Source of the DNA: Chitinophagaceae bacterium
Lineage (GTDB): Bacteria; Bacteroidota; Bacteroidia; Chitinophagales; Chitinophagaceae
DNA: 64,000 nucleotides
NCBI GenBank assembly: GCA_947447465.1
Contig: CANFKE010000009.1
Location: 1 to 64,000, forward strand
Reading direction: 5' to 3'
This document shows positions 18,176 to 26,748 of this stretch, in pieces (position 1 is the first letter of the stretch; each line of letters starts with the position of its first letter). The notes under the pieces are model-generated. The model worked only from the letters and a program-made list of their open reading frames with translations, was not told the origin of the DNA and ran no database searches. The translations under genes were made by a program, and so were the position numbers.

Positions 18176-18538
18176 ATGGCACCAAAATTTTATTCGCCTG
18201 CAGGCGAATCTACAGGAGGAAAACAGGAAAATGCACTTGTTGGTAGTGCAAATGATGTGCAGATAAGTGAATGGAAGACAAAGTACAAATACGGGATCTA
18301 TGCACTTGAAGTAGATGGACATATAGGATACTTCAAAAATCCGGGACGTAATGAGTTGAATTGCGCAATGAGTAAGGCAGACAGAGATAAAGCACTTGAT
18401 GTTTTTGAAGAACTAGCATCGCTTACATTCATAGGCGGCAGTGAAGAATTGTTGAAAGATGATCAGATGTTTATTGGTATAAGCCAGGAGCTGAAAATAA
18501 AACTGGAAGGCAAAAAAGCGAAATTGGTAAACTTATAG
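18176..18538 (+). CDS. tail assembly chaperone, short form
   Basis: 120 residues ending at TAG 18536-18538. It includes KYGIYALEVDGHIGYFKNPG, a domain found in tail chaperone proteins, and ends LEGKKAKLVNL. Near its stop lies a probable programmed -1 frameshift signal, and the -1 frame stays open to 18696, so a 173-residue fusion form is expected. Short and long forms normally bind the tape measure during tail assembly. The gene lies exactly between tube and tape measure, the usual place. Confidence 0.75.
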   Translation: MAPKFYSPAGESTGGKQENALVGSANDVQISEWKTKYKYGIYALEVDGHIGYFKNPGRNELNCAMSKADRDKALDVFEELASLTFIGGSEELLKDDQMFIGISQELKIKLEGKKAKLVNL

Positions 18539-18571
18539 AGGAGTCGTGCGGTGGCCCGGCACACGACTCCT
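18526..18571 (+). promoter_or_regulatory. candidate programmed -1 ribosomal frameshift signal
   Basis: GGTAAAC (18526-18532) in the G_GTA_AAC phase is followed by a 6-base spacer containing the zero-frame stop, then a perfect 10-bp stem AGGAGTCGTG (18539-18548) / CACGACTCCT (18562-18571) with a 13-base loop. A second slip-prone run, C_AAA_AAA, lies at 18511-18517. AGGAG in the 5' arm could also act as an internal Shine-Dalgarno stimulator. GGTAAAC is not a classic heptamer, so the exact slip site is uncertain. Confidence 0.65.
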
Positions 18572-18696
18572 TAGGGTATCTGGAAACAATGTTGGAATAC
18601 TACTTACCGGGCTTGGATCATCGGTCTTTGAGCGATGAAGCATTTGCTCAAAAAATCGCCCATCTGAAATACTTACGAATGCATACTGTGCAATAA
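18532..18696 (+). CDS. tail assembly chaperone, -1 frame extension (GT-type)
   Basis: In the -1 frame, 54 codons are open from 18532 to TAA at 18694-18696. They read LIEESCGGPAHDSLGYLE, then TMLEYYLPGLDHRSLSDEAF and AHLKYLRMHTVQ. The sequence is helical and resembles chaperone extensions such as P2 gpE+E', where the fusion is made by frameshifting. An independent start at ATG 18589 is possible but would leave a 35-residue protein. Too short for most ORF callers. Confidence 0.65.
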   Translation, partial: LIEESCGGPAHDSLGYLETMLEYYLPGLDHRSLSDEAFAQKIAHLKYLRMHTVQ

Positions 18697-18735
18697 TATA
18701 CAAAGCCCCTTTAAACCTATACAAGCCTTATCATC

Positions 18736-20157
18736 ATGTATCCGATCTCCGAGTTATCATTTCAACCATCATATAATATTGGTTTGTCTTCTCCTTATAA
18801 TATAAGTCTGGAACGAACCATAGAGTCTATCACAGCCTTAAATAAAACAATGGATGTGTTGGATGTCAATCTTATGCGATATGATATGCAAAGAATGATG
18901 ACTAAAGCTATCAATGGTAGTGCCGATATAGCAACAAGAAATAATGAGCGATTGAGTACGGTTGAAAATGATCGGGCAGCTATTGTTCATTCAATAGCGA
19001 GCGTTACAATATCAATGAATGGGCTATCCGGTTCAATGAAAGAGGTGAAAGGTGTATTTGACGTTGTTGCCAATGTTATAAACGGAGTGAATGAAGGTGA
19101 GCAGTTTACGAAAGCAAAAAGCAGATCTCACAAAACGATGACGGGTCTGGAACTTTTTGCCAATGCGTTGGCCGCAGGTGAAGCCATATCAACTCTGGGA
19201 CCATATGCTGCAGCCGGTTCATTTCTACCTGTTGTAGCCGGCGGCCTACGGGCAGCACAAAAACAGGAAAAAAAGGACCGTCAAAATATTGTTTCGCCGG
19301 ACTTTATGACCAAAGGTGTCAGTAATGGTTATGAAAATCTGGGCTCAGTTGTGAATAGGCAGAAGTTAGTTGCAACATATGCGCAGAATGCAAAGCAAAA
19401 AAATAAAAGCGAGCTAAAACGCGAAGAAGACCTGCTTATTGCAGGGAGGATGAAGAAAGGAGGCGCAATAGCATTTGATGACGAACAAGCCGCCAATAAT
19501 CCCTCATACAGTCTTGCATTAGCAAAGGTGTTAAATATGAACCTTGGTATAAAAAAACCTCGGATCAACCGAGTTGTATTTGATGATCCTAAAGAGCTAA
19601 ATGCATTTAAAGATCATTTTGATGAAGGAGGTTTGTTGCCAACAGGTCTGACGCTACCCGTGCTAATGCCGTATGTTGAAAGTAATTACCTGATGCGTAA
19701 AGAGGGAGTAAGGAGCAAGTCGGTAAAGGAACACAGACAGCTGACAGCAAAGGGGAAGAATATAGGATTTTTGACTCCGGATATGATTCAAAACACGCTC
19801 CTCAACAACATGATTGACATGTACATCCAGAATGATGGAAAATACGTTTTGAGGTACATGGAGAAGTTGCAGCAGCAGTTCGACAAAAGTATTCCGATAA
19901 TGCAACGTAAGGATCTTTTGCTGAGTTGGTTCAATAATGCTAAGAATGCCATTGATGAAAACCGGGATTCTCGCGCAAGTAAGTCAGGAGGAGAGCAGTC
20001 AAGAGCAGTTGCGGCAAATGTTATCCACTTCAATAAAGCACTTATTGAACACTTTACAATTCATGTAAATGACAGCAAGGAGGGTGTGCGAGACCTGAAG
20101 CGAAAGGTGGAAGAGGTATTGATAGAGATATTGAGCAGTGTTAATACAATAAATTAA
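18736..20157 (+). CDS. phage tape measure-like protein
   Basis: 473 residues. N-terminal helices (LERTIESITALNKTMDVLDV, then RYDMQRMMTKAINGSADIA and DRAAIVHSIASVTISMNGL) and a Gly/Ala-rich hydrophobic section (ANALAAGEAISTLGPYAAAG) fit a tape measure protein that sets tail length. It follows the frameshifted chaperone, the usual order. It is short for a tape measure; by the usual relation of length to residues the tail would be short, which is an estimate. No catalytic domain is visible. Confidence 0.65.
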   Translation: MYPISELSFQPSYNIGLSSPYNISLERTIESITALNKTMDVLDVNLMRYDMQRMMTKAINGSADIATRNNERLSTVENDRAAIVHSIASVTISMNGLSGSMKEVKGVFDVVANVINGVNEGEQFTKAKSRSHKTMTGLELFANALAAGEAISTLGPYAAAGSFLPVVAGGLRAAQKQEKKDRQNIVSPDFMTKGVSNGYENLGSVVNRQKLVATYAQNAKQKNKSELKREEDLLIAGRMKKGGAIAFDDEQAANNPSYSLALAKVLNMNLGIKKPRINRVVFDDPKELNAFKDHFDEGGLLPTGLTLPVLMPYVESNYLMRKEGVRSKSVKEHRQLTAKGKNIGFLTPDMIQNTLLNNMIDMYIQNDGKYVLRYMEKLQQQFDKSIPIMQRKDLLLSWFNNAKNAIDENRDSRASKSGGEQSRAVAANVIHFNKALIEHFTIHVNDSKEGVRDLKRKVEEVLIEILSSVNTIN

Positions 20158-20159
20158 TT

Positions 20160-20777
20160 ATGTCGGAATTTTCTTTTGATCTGCCATCGTTGTTCCAGCA
20201 AACATTTGGTTATAGGTCTCAGGCATTCGAACCTGAATATACAGAAGTAGTAGGTGATAGTAAAATGTCATTGACCAGAACAGAGCATGGTGCATTCGGG
20301 TCGCCATATTATGCAACAGATGCAATGGCCACCGAGTACTACCTGCCGGTGAAACTATCATACAGCGATAGCGAAGGAGGATCTGCACATAGCTGGCAGT
20401 TGCCGCATCCTGTTATATCCATAACAAGCAAAAAAACCATTATTGAGACTCCGTTGACGGAACGAAGAGGTACTGTAAAAGAACTGATCAATATTCAAGA
20501 CTACGAGATAGCGATAAAGGGTTTTATCATTGGTGAAAAACATGAGTTCCCTGAAAAGGATGTTGCCATGCTGAGAACTGTCTATGAGCAGAATGCAGCT
20601 TTATCAATAGAATGTCCATTGACCGACATCTTTCTGTTGCGGCCTGATAGAAAAGGGAGTGATAAAGTAGTTATCAGAGAATTAAAGTTTTTGCCGGTTA
20701 CCGGAGTCAAAAATGTACGTCCTTATGAATTACATATGATCAGTGATGAGCCATTTAACCTTATATCTATAACATGA
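20160..20777 (+). CDS. tail/baseplate protein (DUF6046-like)
   Basis: 205 residues. Motifs LPSLFQQTFGYRSQAF, YLPVKLSYSD, TKKTIIETPLTERRGTVKEL-like text (SKKTIIETPLTERRGTVKEL) and the IQDYEIAIKGFIIG segment resemble DUF6046 proteins, which occur between tape measure and hub genes in Bacteroidota phages and probably join tube to baseplate. Start codon is two bases after the tape measure stop, and its stop overlaps the hub start (ATGA). The family name is from memory of pattern, so moderately sure. Confidence 0.6.
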   Translation: MSEFSFDLPSLFQQTFGYRSQAFEPEYTEVVGDSKMSLTRTEHGAFGSPYYATDAMATEYYLPVKLSYSDSEGGSAHSWQLPHPVISITSKKTIIETPLTERRGTVKELINIQDYEIAIKGFIIGEKHEFPEKDVAMLRTVYEQNAALSIECPLTDIFLLRPDRKGSDKVVIRELKFLPVTGVKNVRPYELHMISDEPFNLISIT

Positions 20778-21814
20778 TGTTTGTACTCAATAGTGATATT
20801 ACAATTGGTGCTTTTCATTTTCGAGGGGTGAATAATGTTGTGATCAGCAGAAGCATGCACAGCCTTGTGTGTACAGCCTCGATAACCTTGCCTGCATTGG
20901 CCAGGATCACCAAAGATGATAAACGCAATACAGAGTCGGTGGTCACCGGCGATCAGTTCAAAGACGGAGATGCTGTAATGATAAGGCTTGGATACAATGA
21001 TACTTATACTACCGAGTTCAAAGGATTTGTAAAGCGCAGAGATATGAATATGCCACTGGAGATATTTTGCGAGGGCTATAGTTGGTTGTTGCGCAGAAAT
21101 AAAGTGAACATTTCACGAACTGAGGTATCAGTAAAGGAACTATTGTCAGAGGCAATTGCCGGTATAGATAGTAGATACGCTCTTAAAATAAAGTGTGATG
21201 TAGATTGTGTATTCACCAACTTTCAGGTAAACGGAACCGGCTTGGACCTGATCAACAAGATCATAACATATACTGATGGTGCAATTATCTGCTTTTTTAT
21301 TGAACCTGATGTTCTTTGGTGCGGACATTTGAAGACAGGCTATTCAAAAGGAAATGATCAACTTAAGAATGGATTTGTACAATACCGTTTAGGGTTCAAT
21401 GCGCTGAAAAATAACTCGCTGAAAAAACGCACTGCTGCAGATGACAAAGTACAGGTAAGGTATAGCAAAAAGACAGCAGCCGGAGTACTCAACTCTCAGA
21501 CATCCGATGCATTCAAAATATTTGCCAGAAGCCATAGTAAAATACTGAATCAGATACAGAATATACAGGCACTTAAAGCACTGGCTAATGAAAAGGCCTA
21601 TAGCATGAATTATGATGGTTTAGAAGGCTATTTTGAAGCATTCCTGTCACCTTATGTTGCTCCAGGTTATGTAGCGGAGATCTCCGACAGTTCGCATCCG
21701 GATATGAACGGGAAATATCTTGTAGAGAGTGTAACAACACACTTTGGAATATCTGGTGCGCGGCGCAAGGTGGAGCTTGGTGTATTAGTAGGATTTGCCA
21801 ATCAACAATCATGA
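20774..21814 (+). CDS. baseplate hub protein, gpD/late control D-like
   Basis: 346 residues. The N-terminus ITIGAFHFRGVNNVVISRSM and SASITLPA-like strand pattern, the GDAVMIRLGYNDTYTTEFKG segment, and the C-terminal YVAPGYVAEISDSSHPDMNG and YLVESVTTHFGISGARRKVE are those of gpD/gp27-type hubs. This protein sits at the centre of the baseplate and carries the spike. ATGA overlaps on both sides indicate translational coupling. Confidence 0.75.
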   Translation: MMFVLNSDITIGAFHFRGVNNVVISRSMHSLVCTASITLPALARITKDDKRNTESVVTGDQFKDGDAVMIRLGYNDTYTTEFKGFVKRRDMNMPLEIFCEGYSWLLRRNKVNISRTEVSVKELLSEAIAGIDSRYALKIKCDVDCVFTNFQVNGTGLDLINKIITYTDGAIICFFIEPDVLWCGHLKTGYSKGNDQLKNGFVQYRLGFNALKNNSLKKRTAADDKVQVRYSKKTAAGVLNSQTSDAFKIFARSHSKILNQIQNIQALKALANEKAYSMNYDGLEGYFEAFLSPYVAPGYVAEISDSSHPDMNGKYLVESVTTHFGISGARRKVELGVLVGFANQQS

Positions 21815-22356
21815 ACAACAACACAGCAAAAATAAATGCCGGTATCAGAGCCCTTACCTATAAACCCTTTGAGATCATAAGTGGTAAAGTAGTGAGTATC
21901 GATACAAGTGCGGTTACGATGACGGTGAGACCATCTGACGATAGTGAACCTATTGAGCAAGTAAGGTTAGCAGCAGTAACCGGCAGTTCAGATGGAATGC
22001 TTCTCTATCCTGAAGCTGACAGCGACGTAGTTATAGGATGTATTGATGGCCCCGGTGAATGGGTGTTGTTGTCGGCCGGTAAGATAACGAAGGCTATGAT
22101 AAAGATAGGTTCAGTGTCGTATGAAATGACAGATAACAAGGTGAGTATTCAAAATGGAAATGTGGTACTGGATATCAGTAATACAGCCTTTAAGATCAGT
22201 ACTGCCGGAGAAAGCCTGTTCGATCTGCTCAAAGATCTGTTGACCTATTTAAGTGTGCTTACCGTACCAACCCCATCGGGGCCGAGTGGTGTGCCAACGA
22301 ACATCGCAGATTTCTCCAATCTGCTCACCAGACTTAATAATCTGCTCACCCATTGA
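21811..22356 (+). CDS. baseplate spike protein, gpV-like
   Basis: 181 residues. An OB-fold region (EIISGKVVSIDTSAVTMTVR, then DVVIGCIDGPGEWVLL) is followed by a narrow beta region (YEMTDNKVSIQNGNVVLDIS) and a C-terminal helix. This is the pattern of phage baseplate assembly protein V, the membrane-puncturing tip. ATG overlaps the hub stop by four bases. Confidence 0.7.
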   Translation: MNNNTAKINAGIRALTYKPFEIISGKVVSIDTSAVTMTVRPSDDSEPIEQVRLAAVTGSSDGMLLYPEADSDVVIGCIDGPGEWVLLSAGKITKAMIKIGSVSYEMTDNKVSIQNGNVVLDISNTAFKISTAGESLFDLLKDLLTYLSVLTVPTPSGPSGVPTNIADFSNLLTRLNNLLTH

Positions 22357-22385
22357 TTCTTTTATAAACCCTATCAATCTTTATT

Positions 22386-22685
22386 ATGGCCAGGCAAATG
22401 ATGGACATAGCTCTTGCTGACAATGAGGACGTGCTGATACGCAGCGGAGACTTTGTAATAGATGAGTGTACAGCACAACATCAGCAGCAACTGATATTGA
22501 ACAACAAAGGTGATTTTAAACAAAACCCTACAATAGGCGTTGGTGTCTTTGAATACTTTGATGACGAACACATGCGCGACCTCATACGCACTGTAAGTAT
22601 AGAATTTGCAAGAGACGGCATGGATGTGCAAGACATTAAGCTTGATGCTGCAGGTGTATTGAAAAGCAACGCCTATTATAAATGA
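22386..22685 (+). CDS. baseplate protein, gpW/gp25-like candidate
   Basis: 99 residues. DNEDVLIRSGDFVIDECTAQ, then QLILNNKGDFKQNPTIGVGV and the acidic RDLIRTVSIEFARDGMD resemble the short gp25/gpW proteins that join wedge to hub. The match is by size, order and the NKGDFKxxP pattern, so it is not certain. Confidence 0.6.
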   Translation: MARQMMDIALADNEDVLIRSGDFVIDECTAQHQQQLILNNKGDFKQNPTIGVGVFEYFDDEHMRDLIRTVSIEFARDGMDVQDIKLDAAGVLKSNAYYK

Positions 22686-22707
22686 CCATATCAATAAGAC
22701 GAAAACA

Positions 22708-22935
22708 ATGACACAGACAGCGATCGTGAAACCTAATCAATCTTCATTAGATGTAGTATTGATGCATTGCGGAACAATTGAAGCGGCAATGGCTGTTATG
22801 ATGGCCAGTGGTAGAAGTATCACAGCATCTTTGACAGTAGGTGGTGAATATATCATACCCATAGATGCTTCAACAGACGACACTACACTCCGCTATATTC
22901 AGCAAAATAAGGTAGTTATAGGCACAAGAGGGTAA
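22708..22935 (+). CDS. small tail protein, gpX/LysM-like candidate
   Basis: 75 residues. IVKPNQSSLDVVLMHCGTIE, then GRSITASLTVGGEYIIPID looks like a short LysM-type fold (LDV, GT, GxxI). In P2-like phages a comparable protein (gpX) sits near the tail tip. Read in the late operon between the gp25-like and baseplate J-like genes. Function is by analogy only. Confidence 0.55.
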   Translation: MTQTAIVKPNQSSLDVVLMHCGTIEAAMAVMMASGRSITASLTVGGEYIIPIDASTDDTTLRYIQQNKVVIGTRG

Positions 22936-22972
22936 ACAAAGTAGTTTTTATTAATTCTAATTTTTCAGGACC

Positions 22973-23800
22973 ATGGCTCGTACCATAGCGCAAATACAAC
23001 AATCTATCATTACTGCCAAGCAGGCAGATCCAACCCTTAGTACATTAAGCAGTAGCAGTAATGTGGCCATATGGCTGCTTTGGTCTTATGTCGTTGCAGT
23101 ATGTCAGTGGGTAGTTGAAAATTATTTTGATGATCATAAGGCAGAGGTAGAACAGATAATTGTCACACAGCGTGCACACACACTACAATGGTATGTGACC
23201 AAGGCGCGACAATTTCAGTACGGAGTAGTGTTGCCGTTCGAAAGCGATAGTTATACCACCACCACTACAGATCCTACTGTAGCCATAATCAATTATGCAG
23301 CAGCAGTAGAACTGCCAAGCCTGGTGAGGCTAAAAGTAGCAACCCTAAGCGCAGGTTCGTTGGCGCCCCTTTCAGTAACACAATTGACTGCGTTCACTGC
23401 CTATATACAACAAATAAAAGATGCCGGTGTGCGTATGCAGATCACCAGTGGTAATCCTGATATACTAAGGTTACAGCTGGCAATATATTACGACCCTCTG
23501 GTCATAGATGCTACCGGTGCCAGAATAGATGGCAGCAGTAGCTATCCTGTAAAGGATGCGGTAAAAGCATTTCTCAAGGCACTACCTTTCAATGGCCTGT
23601 TCGTTGTCAATAATCTGATAGCCGCATTGCAGGATATAGAAGGTGTAGTTATTGGAGTTGTGGTCTATGCTGCAGCTACATATGCCGCATTACCTTTTGC
23701 GCCTGTAGCTGTAGAATACACTCCTGATGCCGGATATATGGTGGCAGACGAAACATATCTGCTGGCCAATACAACCTATATCTCACACAGCCCTATATGA
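22973..23800 (+). CDS. baseplate J-like protein
   Basis: 275 residues. RTIAQIQQSIITAKQADPTL begins the protein; then LWLLWSYVVAVCQWVVENYF-type helices (AIWLLWSYVVAVCQWVVENY) and the C-terminal VNNLIAALQDIEGVVIGVVV and YTPDAGYMVADETYL. The Bacteroidota version of gpJ (baseplate wedge) has this organisation and position. The C-terminal region about residues 185-260 is a likely gpJ core fold. Confidence comes mainly from order. Confidence 0.65.
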   Translation: MARTIAQIQQSIITAKQADPTLSTLSSSSNVAIWLLWSYVVAVCQWVVENYFDDHKAEVEQIIVTQRAHTLQWYVTKARQFQYGVVLPFESDSYTTTTTDPTVAIINYAAAVELPSLVRLKVATLSAGSLAPLSVTQLTAFTAYIQQIKDAGVRMQITSGNPDILRLQLAIYYDPLVIDATGARIDGSSSYPVKDAVKAFLKALPFNGLFVVNNLIAALQDIEGVVIGVVVYAAATYAALPFAPVAVEYTPDAGYMVADETYLLANTTYISHSPI

Positions 23801-23834
23801 CGGGTACTCTTTCTCTTTTTAAAACAAGTTTATC

Positions 23835-24338
23835 ATGTCTTATTATGATGTTGATTTCGCAGAGCTGATCAGGCTTTTACTACCGGTAAGGTTGAGGAAG
23901 TCGTTAACTATGCACTGGCTCAGATGCCTCACTGCACCTGTCAGGGAGCTCTACGACAGGTTTACTCAAAACCGTAATGCCAATATTTATACACTCACTC
24001 ACAATAGTCAGGTCGTTTACCTGCAGGCAGTGCTCAATGATGTTTTCGATCCTGTCAACAGAGGTATTCAAGTGGTAGATGACAATATCTTCGATCCTCT
24101 CTTTGTGTTCTTGCCATCAGAGTTGCATCCGCTTTATTTGGGTAAGATCGGTGAAACGCCCACAGTTGCTTACCCCATTCCTTCGTGGTTATATACAAGA
24201 ACTGAAGTAAGTTATAGCGGCTATCATTTTATTGTAAAAGTGCCTGTTACTGTAATATGGGACGCCAGCCGGATGAATGCATTGATAGATAAATACAGAT
24301 TGCCCTCCAGGAACAGGTATAACATAGTTACCTATTAA
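23835..24338 (+). CDS. tail protein I-like baseplate component
   Basis: 167 residues. FAELIRLLLPVRLRKSLTMH, then LRCLTAPVRELYDRFTQNRN and QVVYLQAVLNDVFDPVNRGI form the helix-turn pattern of gpI-type proteins that connect the wedge to tail fibres. It directly precedes the fibre gene, as expected. Motif evidence is moderate. Confidence 0.65.
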   Translation: MSYYDVDFAELIRLLLPVRLRKSLTMHWLRCLTAPVRELYDRFTQNRNANIYTLTHNSQVVYLQAVLNDVFDPVNRGIQVVDDNIFDPLFVFLPSELHPLYLGKIGETPTVAYPIPSWLYTRTEVSYSGYHFIVKVPVTVIWDASRMNALIDKYRLPSRNRYNIVTY

Positions 24339-24364
24339 GAGTACAGTTTGGGATAATGCCCTGA

Positions 24365-25240
24365 ATGGATATTTCAGGAGCTTTGGAAGACATAAATTAT
24401 AAACCAGATTTTATGAGATCAATAAATTTTACACACCCTGGTGGGTTTCCACTGACGCAGAATGAGCTCGACCATATGCAACAGGCATATACAGAATGTA
24501 TCAATACACTGGCCACGCTGGGTGGTGCGTCATCATCGCCGACCATCATCAGTGGTATGGCTATGACAACAGCAGGTAGTGCGGTAACGATCAGTGACGG
24601 ATGGTTCTTCTATAATGGTACAATGGTCAAGTTTACAGGTAGTACAGTTACGCCAACAGGAACGAATGTGCCGCTGATCATCATTGCCAATAATACTACT
24701 GCACTCACTTATAATGATGGCAGCACATTCCCGGCAGTTAGTAATGTAACAGCCACACTTGGTGTCGGACCTTCTGTTACTACTTCATCTCAGTTTCCAT
24801 ATAGTGCTGCCGTTCCTTATCATACGCAGTTTGGTATAAATGGTAGAGAAGCCAACTGGAACACTCTGGGAGTGGGTACATTGGCCTCATTAGGTGGCGT
24901 TACAGGAACTATTTATTACAAGAAGAACCGGATAACCAATACACTAACGATACAAGCTCAGTTGACGGCCAACAATGCGCAGAATTTTTCAGCATCGCCT
25001 TCAGCATCCAATTCATTATTAGGATCATTGCCGGCAGAGTATGCACCGAACACAAACGTGTATTTTACAACATATTATTATGCCGCTGCAATGTTTAAGG
25101 ACGATCTGGGGGTGTCATGGGTGAAACACTTGTCTAGTGTTATAAATAGTGCAGGACAAATTTTAATAAACTTCATCAGGCCAGAAGTAGTTGTTCCAGC
25201 TTATACTGTTGTTTTCAACGCAATTATTCCATTAGATTAG
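24365..25240 (+). CDS. tail fibre protein
   Basis: 291 residues (or 275 if the ATG at 24413, MRSINFTHPGGFPLTQNEL, is the start; this alternative resembles the usual start of Bacteroidota fibres). The middle is Thr/Ser/Gly-rich beta repeats (ISDGWFFYNGTMVKFTGSTV), and the C-terminal 130 residues form a likely receptor-binding head (YYYAAAMFKDDLGVSWVKHL). It is the only fibre and has no fibre chaperone. Its stop overlaps the mreD stop on the other strand by 3 bases, so the phage segment ends exactly at mreD. Confidence 0.75.
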   Translation: MDISGALEDINYKPDFMRSINFTHPGGFPLTQNELDHMQQAYTECINTLATLGGASSSPTIISGMAMTTAGSAVTISDGWFFYNGTMVKFTGSTVTPTGTNVPLIIIANNTTALTYNDGSTFPAVSNVTATLGVGPSVTTSSQFPYSAAVPYHTQFGINGREANWNTLGVGTLASLGGVTGTIYYKKNRITNTLTIQAQLTANNAQNFSASPSASNSLLGSLPAEYAPNTNVYFTTYYYAAAMFKDDLGVSWVKHLSSVINSAGQILINFIRPEVVVPAYTVVFNAIIPLD

Positions 25241-25779
25241 GCTCTGGAAACATTCTGTCTGGTAAAGAGCAGAATATATACGATGATGAATAACATGGAG
25301 GTAATGAAAGAGGCACCAACTTTCAGCATAAGAGAGCCAAAGCTGATGAAAGACCATGATTCAATAGTGAAGAATACCAGGTGATGCAAGATGATCAGGA
25401 ATCCGCTGTAAACAAGGAATGGCATCCAACCCATATTTTTTATGGATGGTTGCTGGTTAATGTATTCGGATAGATTTCTTGGCATTAACGCATTGAGCAC
25501 ATTGGTACGCAGATACGCTATCAGCACAGTTGCGCAAGCATGCATACCTGCAGTGGTCATGAATGAATCTACAGTTACACCCAGAGTAAAGCCAAGGAGC
25601 AGTAAGAGCCAAACCGGTGTTTCAAAAGGAAGGAGTAAAATGAACAGAGGATATACAAAGGGAATGAACAAGGCACCTGCAGGCTCTGTGAACCAATGCA
25701 GGGTAATACGCTGCAATATGAATACCTGAAGTATCACAATGATGCAAAAGCGTAAAATATTTTTTATGTAAACGTTCAT
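25237..25779 (-). CDS. mreD: rod shape-determining protein MreD
   Basis: 180 residues, polytopic, with about five hydrophobic helices, including ILRFCIIVILQVFILQRITL and PVWLLLLLGFTLGVTVDSFM. MreD is an inner-membrane part of the elongasome that links MreC and MreB to peptidoglycan synthesis. It follows mreC by 7 bases in the same operon. In most Bacteroidota mrdA (PBP2) and rodA come next; here mreD ends against the convergent phage fibre gene instead. Confidence 0.85.
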   Translation of the reverse strand: MNVYIKNILRFCIIVILQVFILQRITLHWFTEPAGALFIPFVYPLFILLLPFETPVWLLLLLGFTLGVTVDSFMTTAGMHACATVLIAYLRTNVLNALMPRNLSEYINQQPSIKNMGWMPFLVYSGFLIILHHLVFFTIESWSFISFGSLMLKVGASFITSMLFIIVYILLFTRQNVSRA

Positions 25780-25786
25780 TTCCTTG

Positions 25787-26644
25787 TTACTTTTTTACAG
25801 GCACTTCATCCAGTTGTTTCTTTTCGGCATCCATCAGATTCTCCAATACATATACATATTGCAGGCTTCTGAAATTAGTTGCAGGTTTCAGGTATAGTTG
25901 TTGTTTACCGTTCTTTTTATTGATCTCTATCATGCTTACGGTCCCTATCAATACATCAGGAGGGAATGTATTACCAAAGGAAGTAGTGAATACCGAATCG
26001 CCTTTCTTGATCTTTGCCTCCTGAGGCATATCCTTCATCATGAATACTTCCGGCTTTTCATTATCCCAGACTGTCGATTTGAATGTACCGTCTTTCAGCT
26101 TGGCACTTACCTGCTGTTTATTACTGAGTATGGAAAGGACGCTGGCGAAGTGTGCTGTAACGTATTCTACACGACCTACTAGGCCTGTGCCGGATATTAC
26201 ACTCATACCTTTTACTATGCCATCTTTAGTGCCTCTGTTTATAGTGATATAATTATTCACACCGTCAACTGAATTATTGATGACCCTTGCGGTACGATAG
26301 ATATAGTCCGCATATTTCACTACATGGGTAGTGGTATCAGATGATGCTAATTCTCTGCGAACAGGCATGTCTTTAAGCGTATCTACAGTTCGGTACTGGT
26401 CTATCATTTTACGCAGTCTCATGTTCTCGTTCAGCAGGCTGTCGTTCATTTTGCCCAGACTGAAATACTTGTCCATGTCGCTCTTCTTTTCATAGATGAT
26501 ACCTATGGCAGTATTAGCTGAGCTTACGATCTCGTCTCCTTGCAAATTGTGTGCATGAGACATGAGCACAAAACACAAAATCTCCAACCCCGCAAATAAG
26601 ATGAGGTTAAAGAATCGGCGTATAATGAGAATAAAATTACGCAA
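25787..26644 (-). CDS. mreC: rod shape-determining protein MreC
   Basis: 285 residues. It starts at a TTG codon (26644), which gives the usual MreC N-terminus RNFILIIRRFFNLILFAGLE with one membrane anchor. A coiled coil (DSLLNENMRLRKMIDQYRTV) precedes two beta domains (YITINRGTKDGIVKGMSVIS, then GLVGRVEYVTAHFASVLSIL). MreC is a periplasmic scaffold for cell-wall synthesis. No ATG fits better. Read with mreB (104 bases upstream) and mreD. Confidence 0.88.
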   Translation of the reverse strand: MRNFILIIRRFFNLILFAGLEILCFVLMSHAHNLQGDEIVSSANTAIGIIYEKKSDMDKYFSLGKMNDSLLNENMRLRKMIDQYRTVDTLKDMPVRRELASSDTTTHVVKYADYIYRTARVINNSVDGVNNYITINRGTKDGIVKGMSVISGTGLVGRVEYVTAHFASVLSILSNKQQVSAKLKDGTFKSTVWDNEKPEVFMMKDMPQEAKIKKGDSVFTTSFGNTFPPDVLIGTVSMIEINKKNGKQQLYLKPATNFRSLQYVYVLENLMDAEKKQLDEVPVKK

Positions 26645-26748
26645 TGGTCTTAAGTGAACAGTTAAAAGTCAAAATAACAATGACGGCACCTTGCTGATCG
26701 TCAGAACAAAATAATTTTAAAACAGCTCCATTTAGGAGCTGTTAGTTT

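Noticed and set aside
18539-18571. Transcription terminator in the tail operon
   Set aside because: The hairpin has no T-run and lies directly after the stop codon, with the -1 frame open through it; a frameshift stimulator fits better.
20021-20032. Further DnaA box in the tape measure gene (TTATCCACT)
   Set aside because: One mismatch, inside a coding region and without the palindrome; treated as chance.
1560-25240. Tailocin (headless contractile bacteriocin)
   Set aside because: Capsid, protease, portal and both terminase subunits are present and look intact, so a DNA-packaging particle is indicated.
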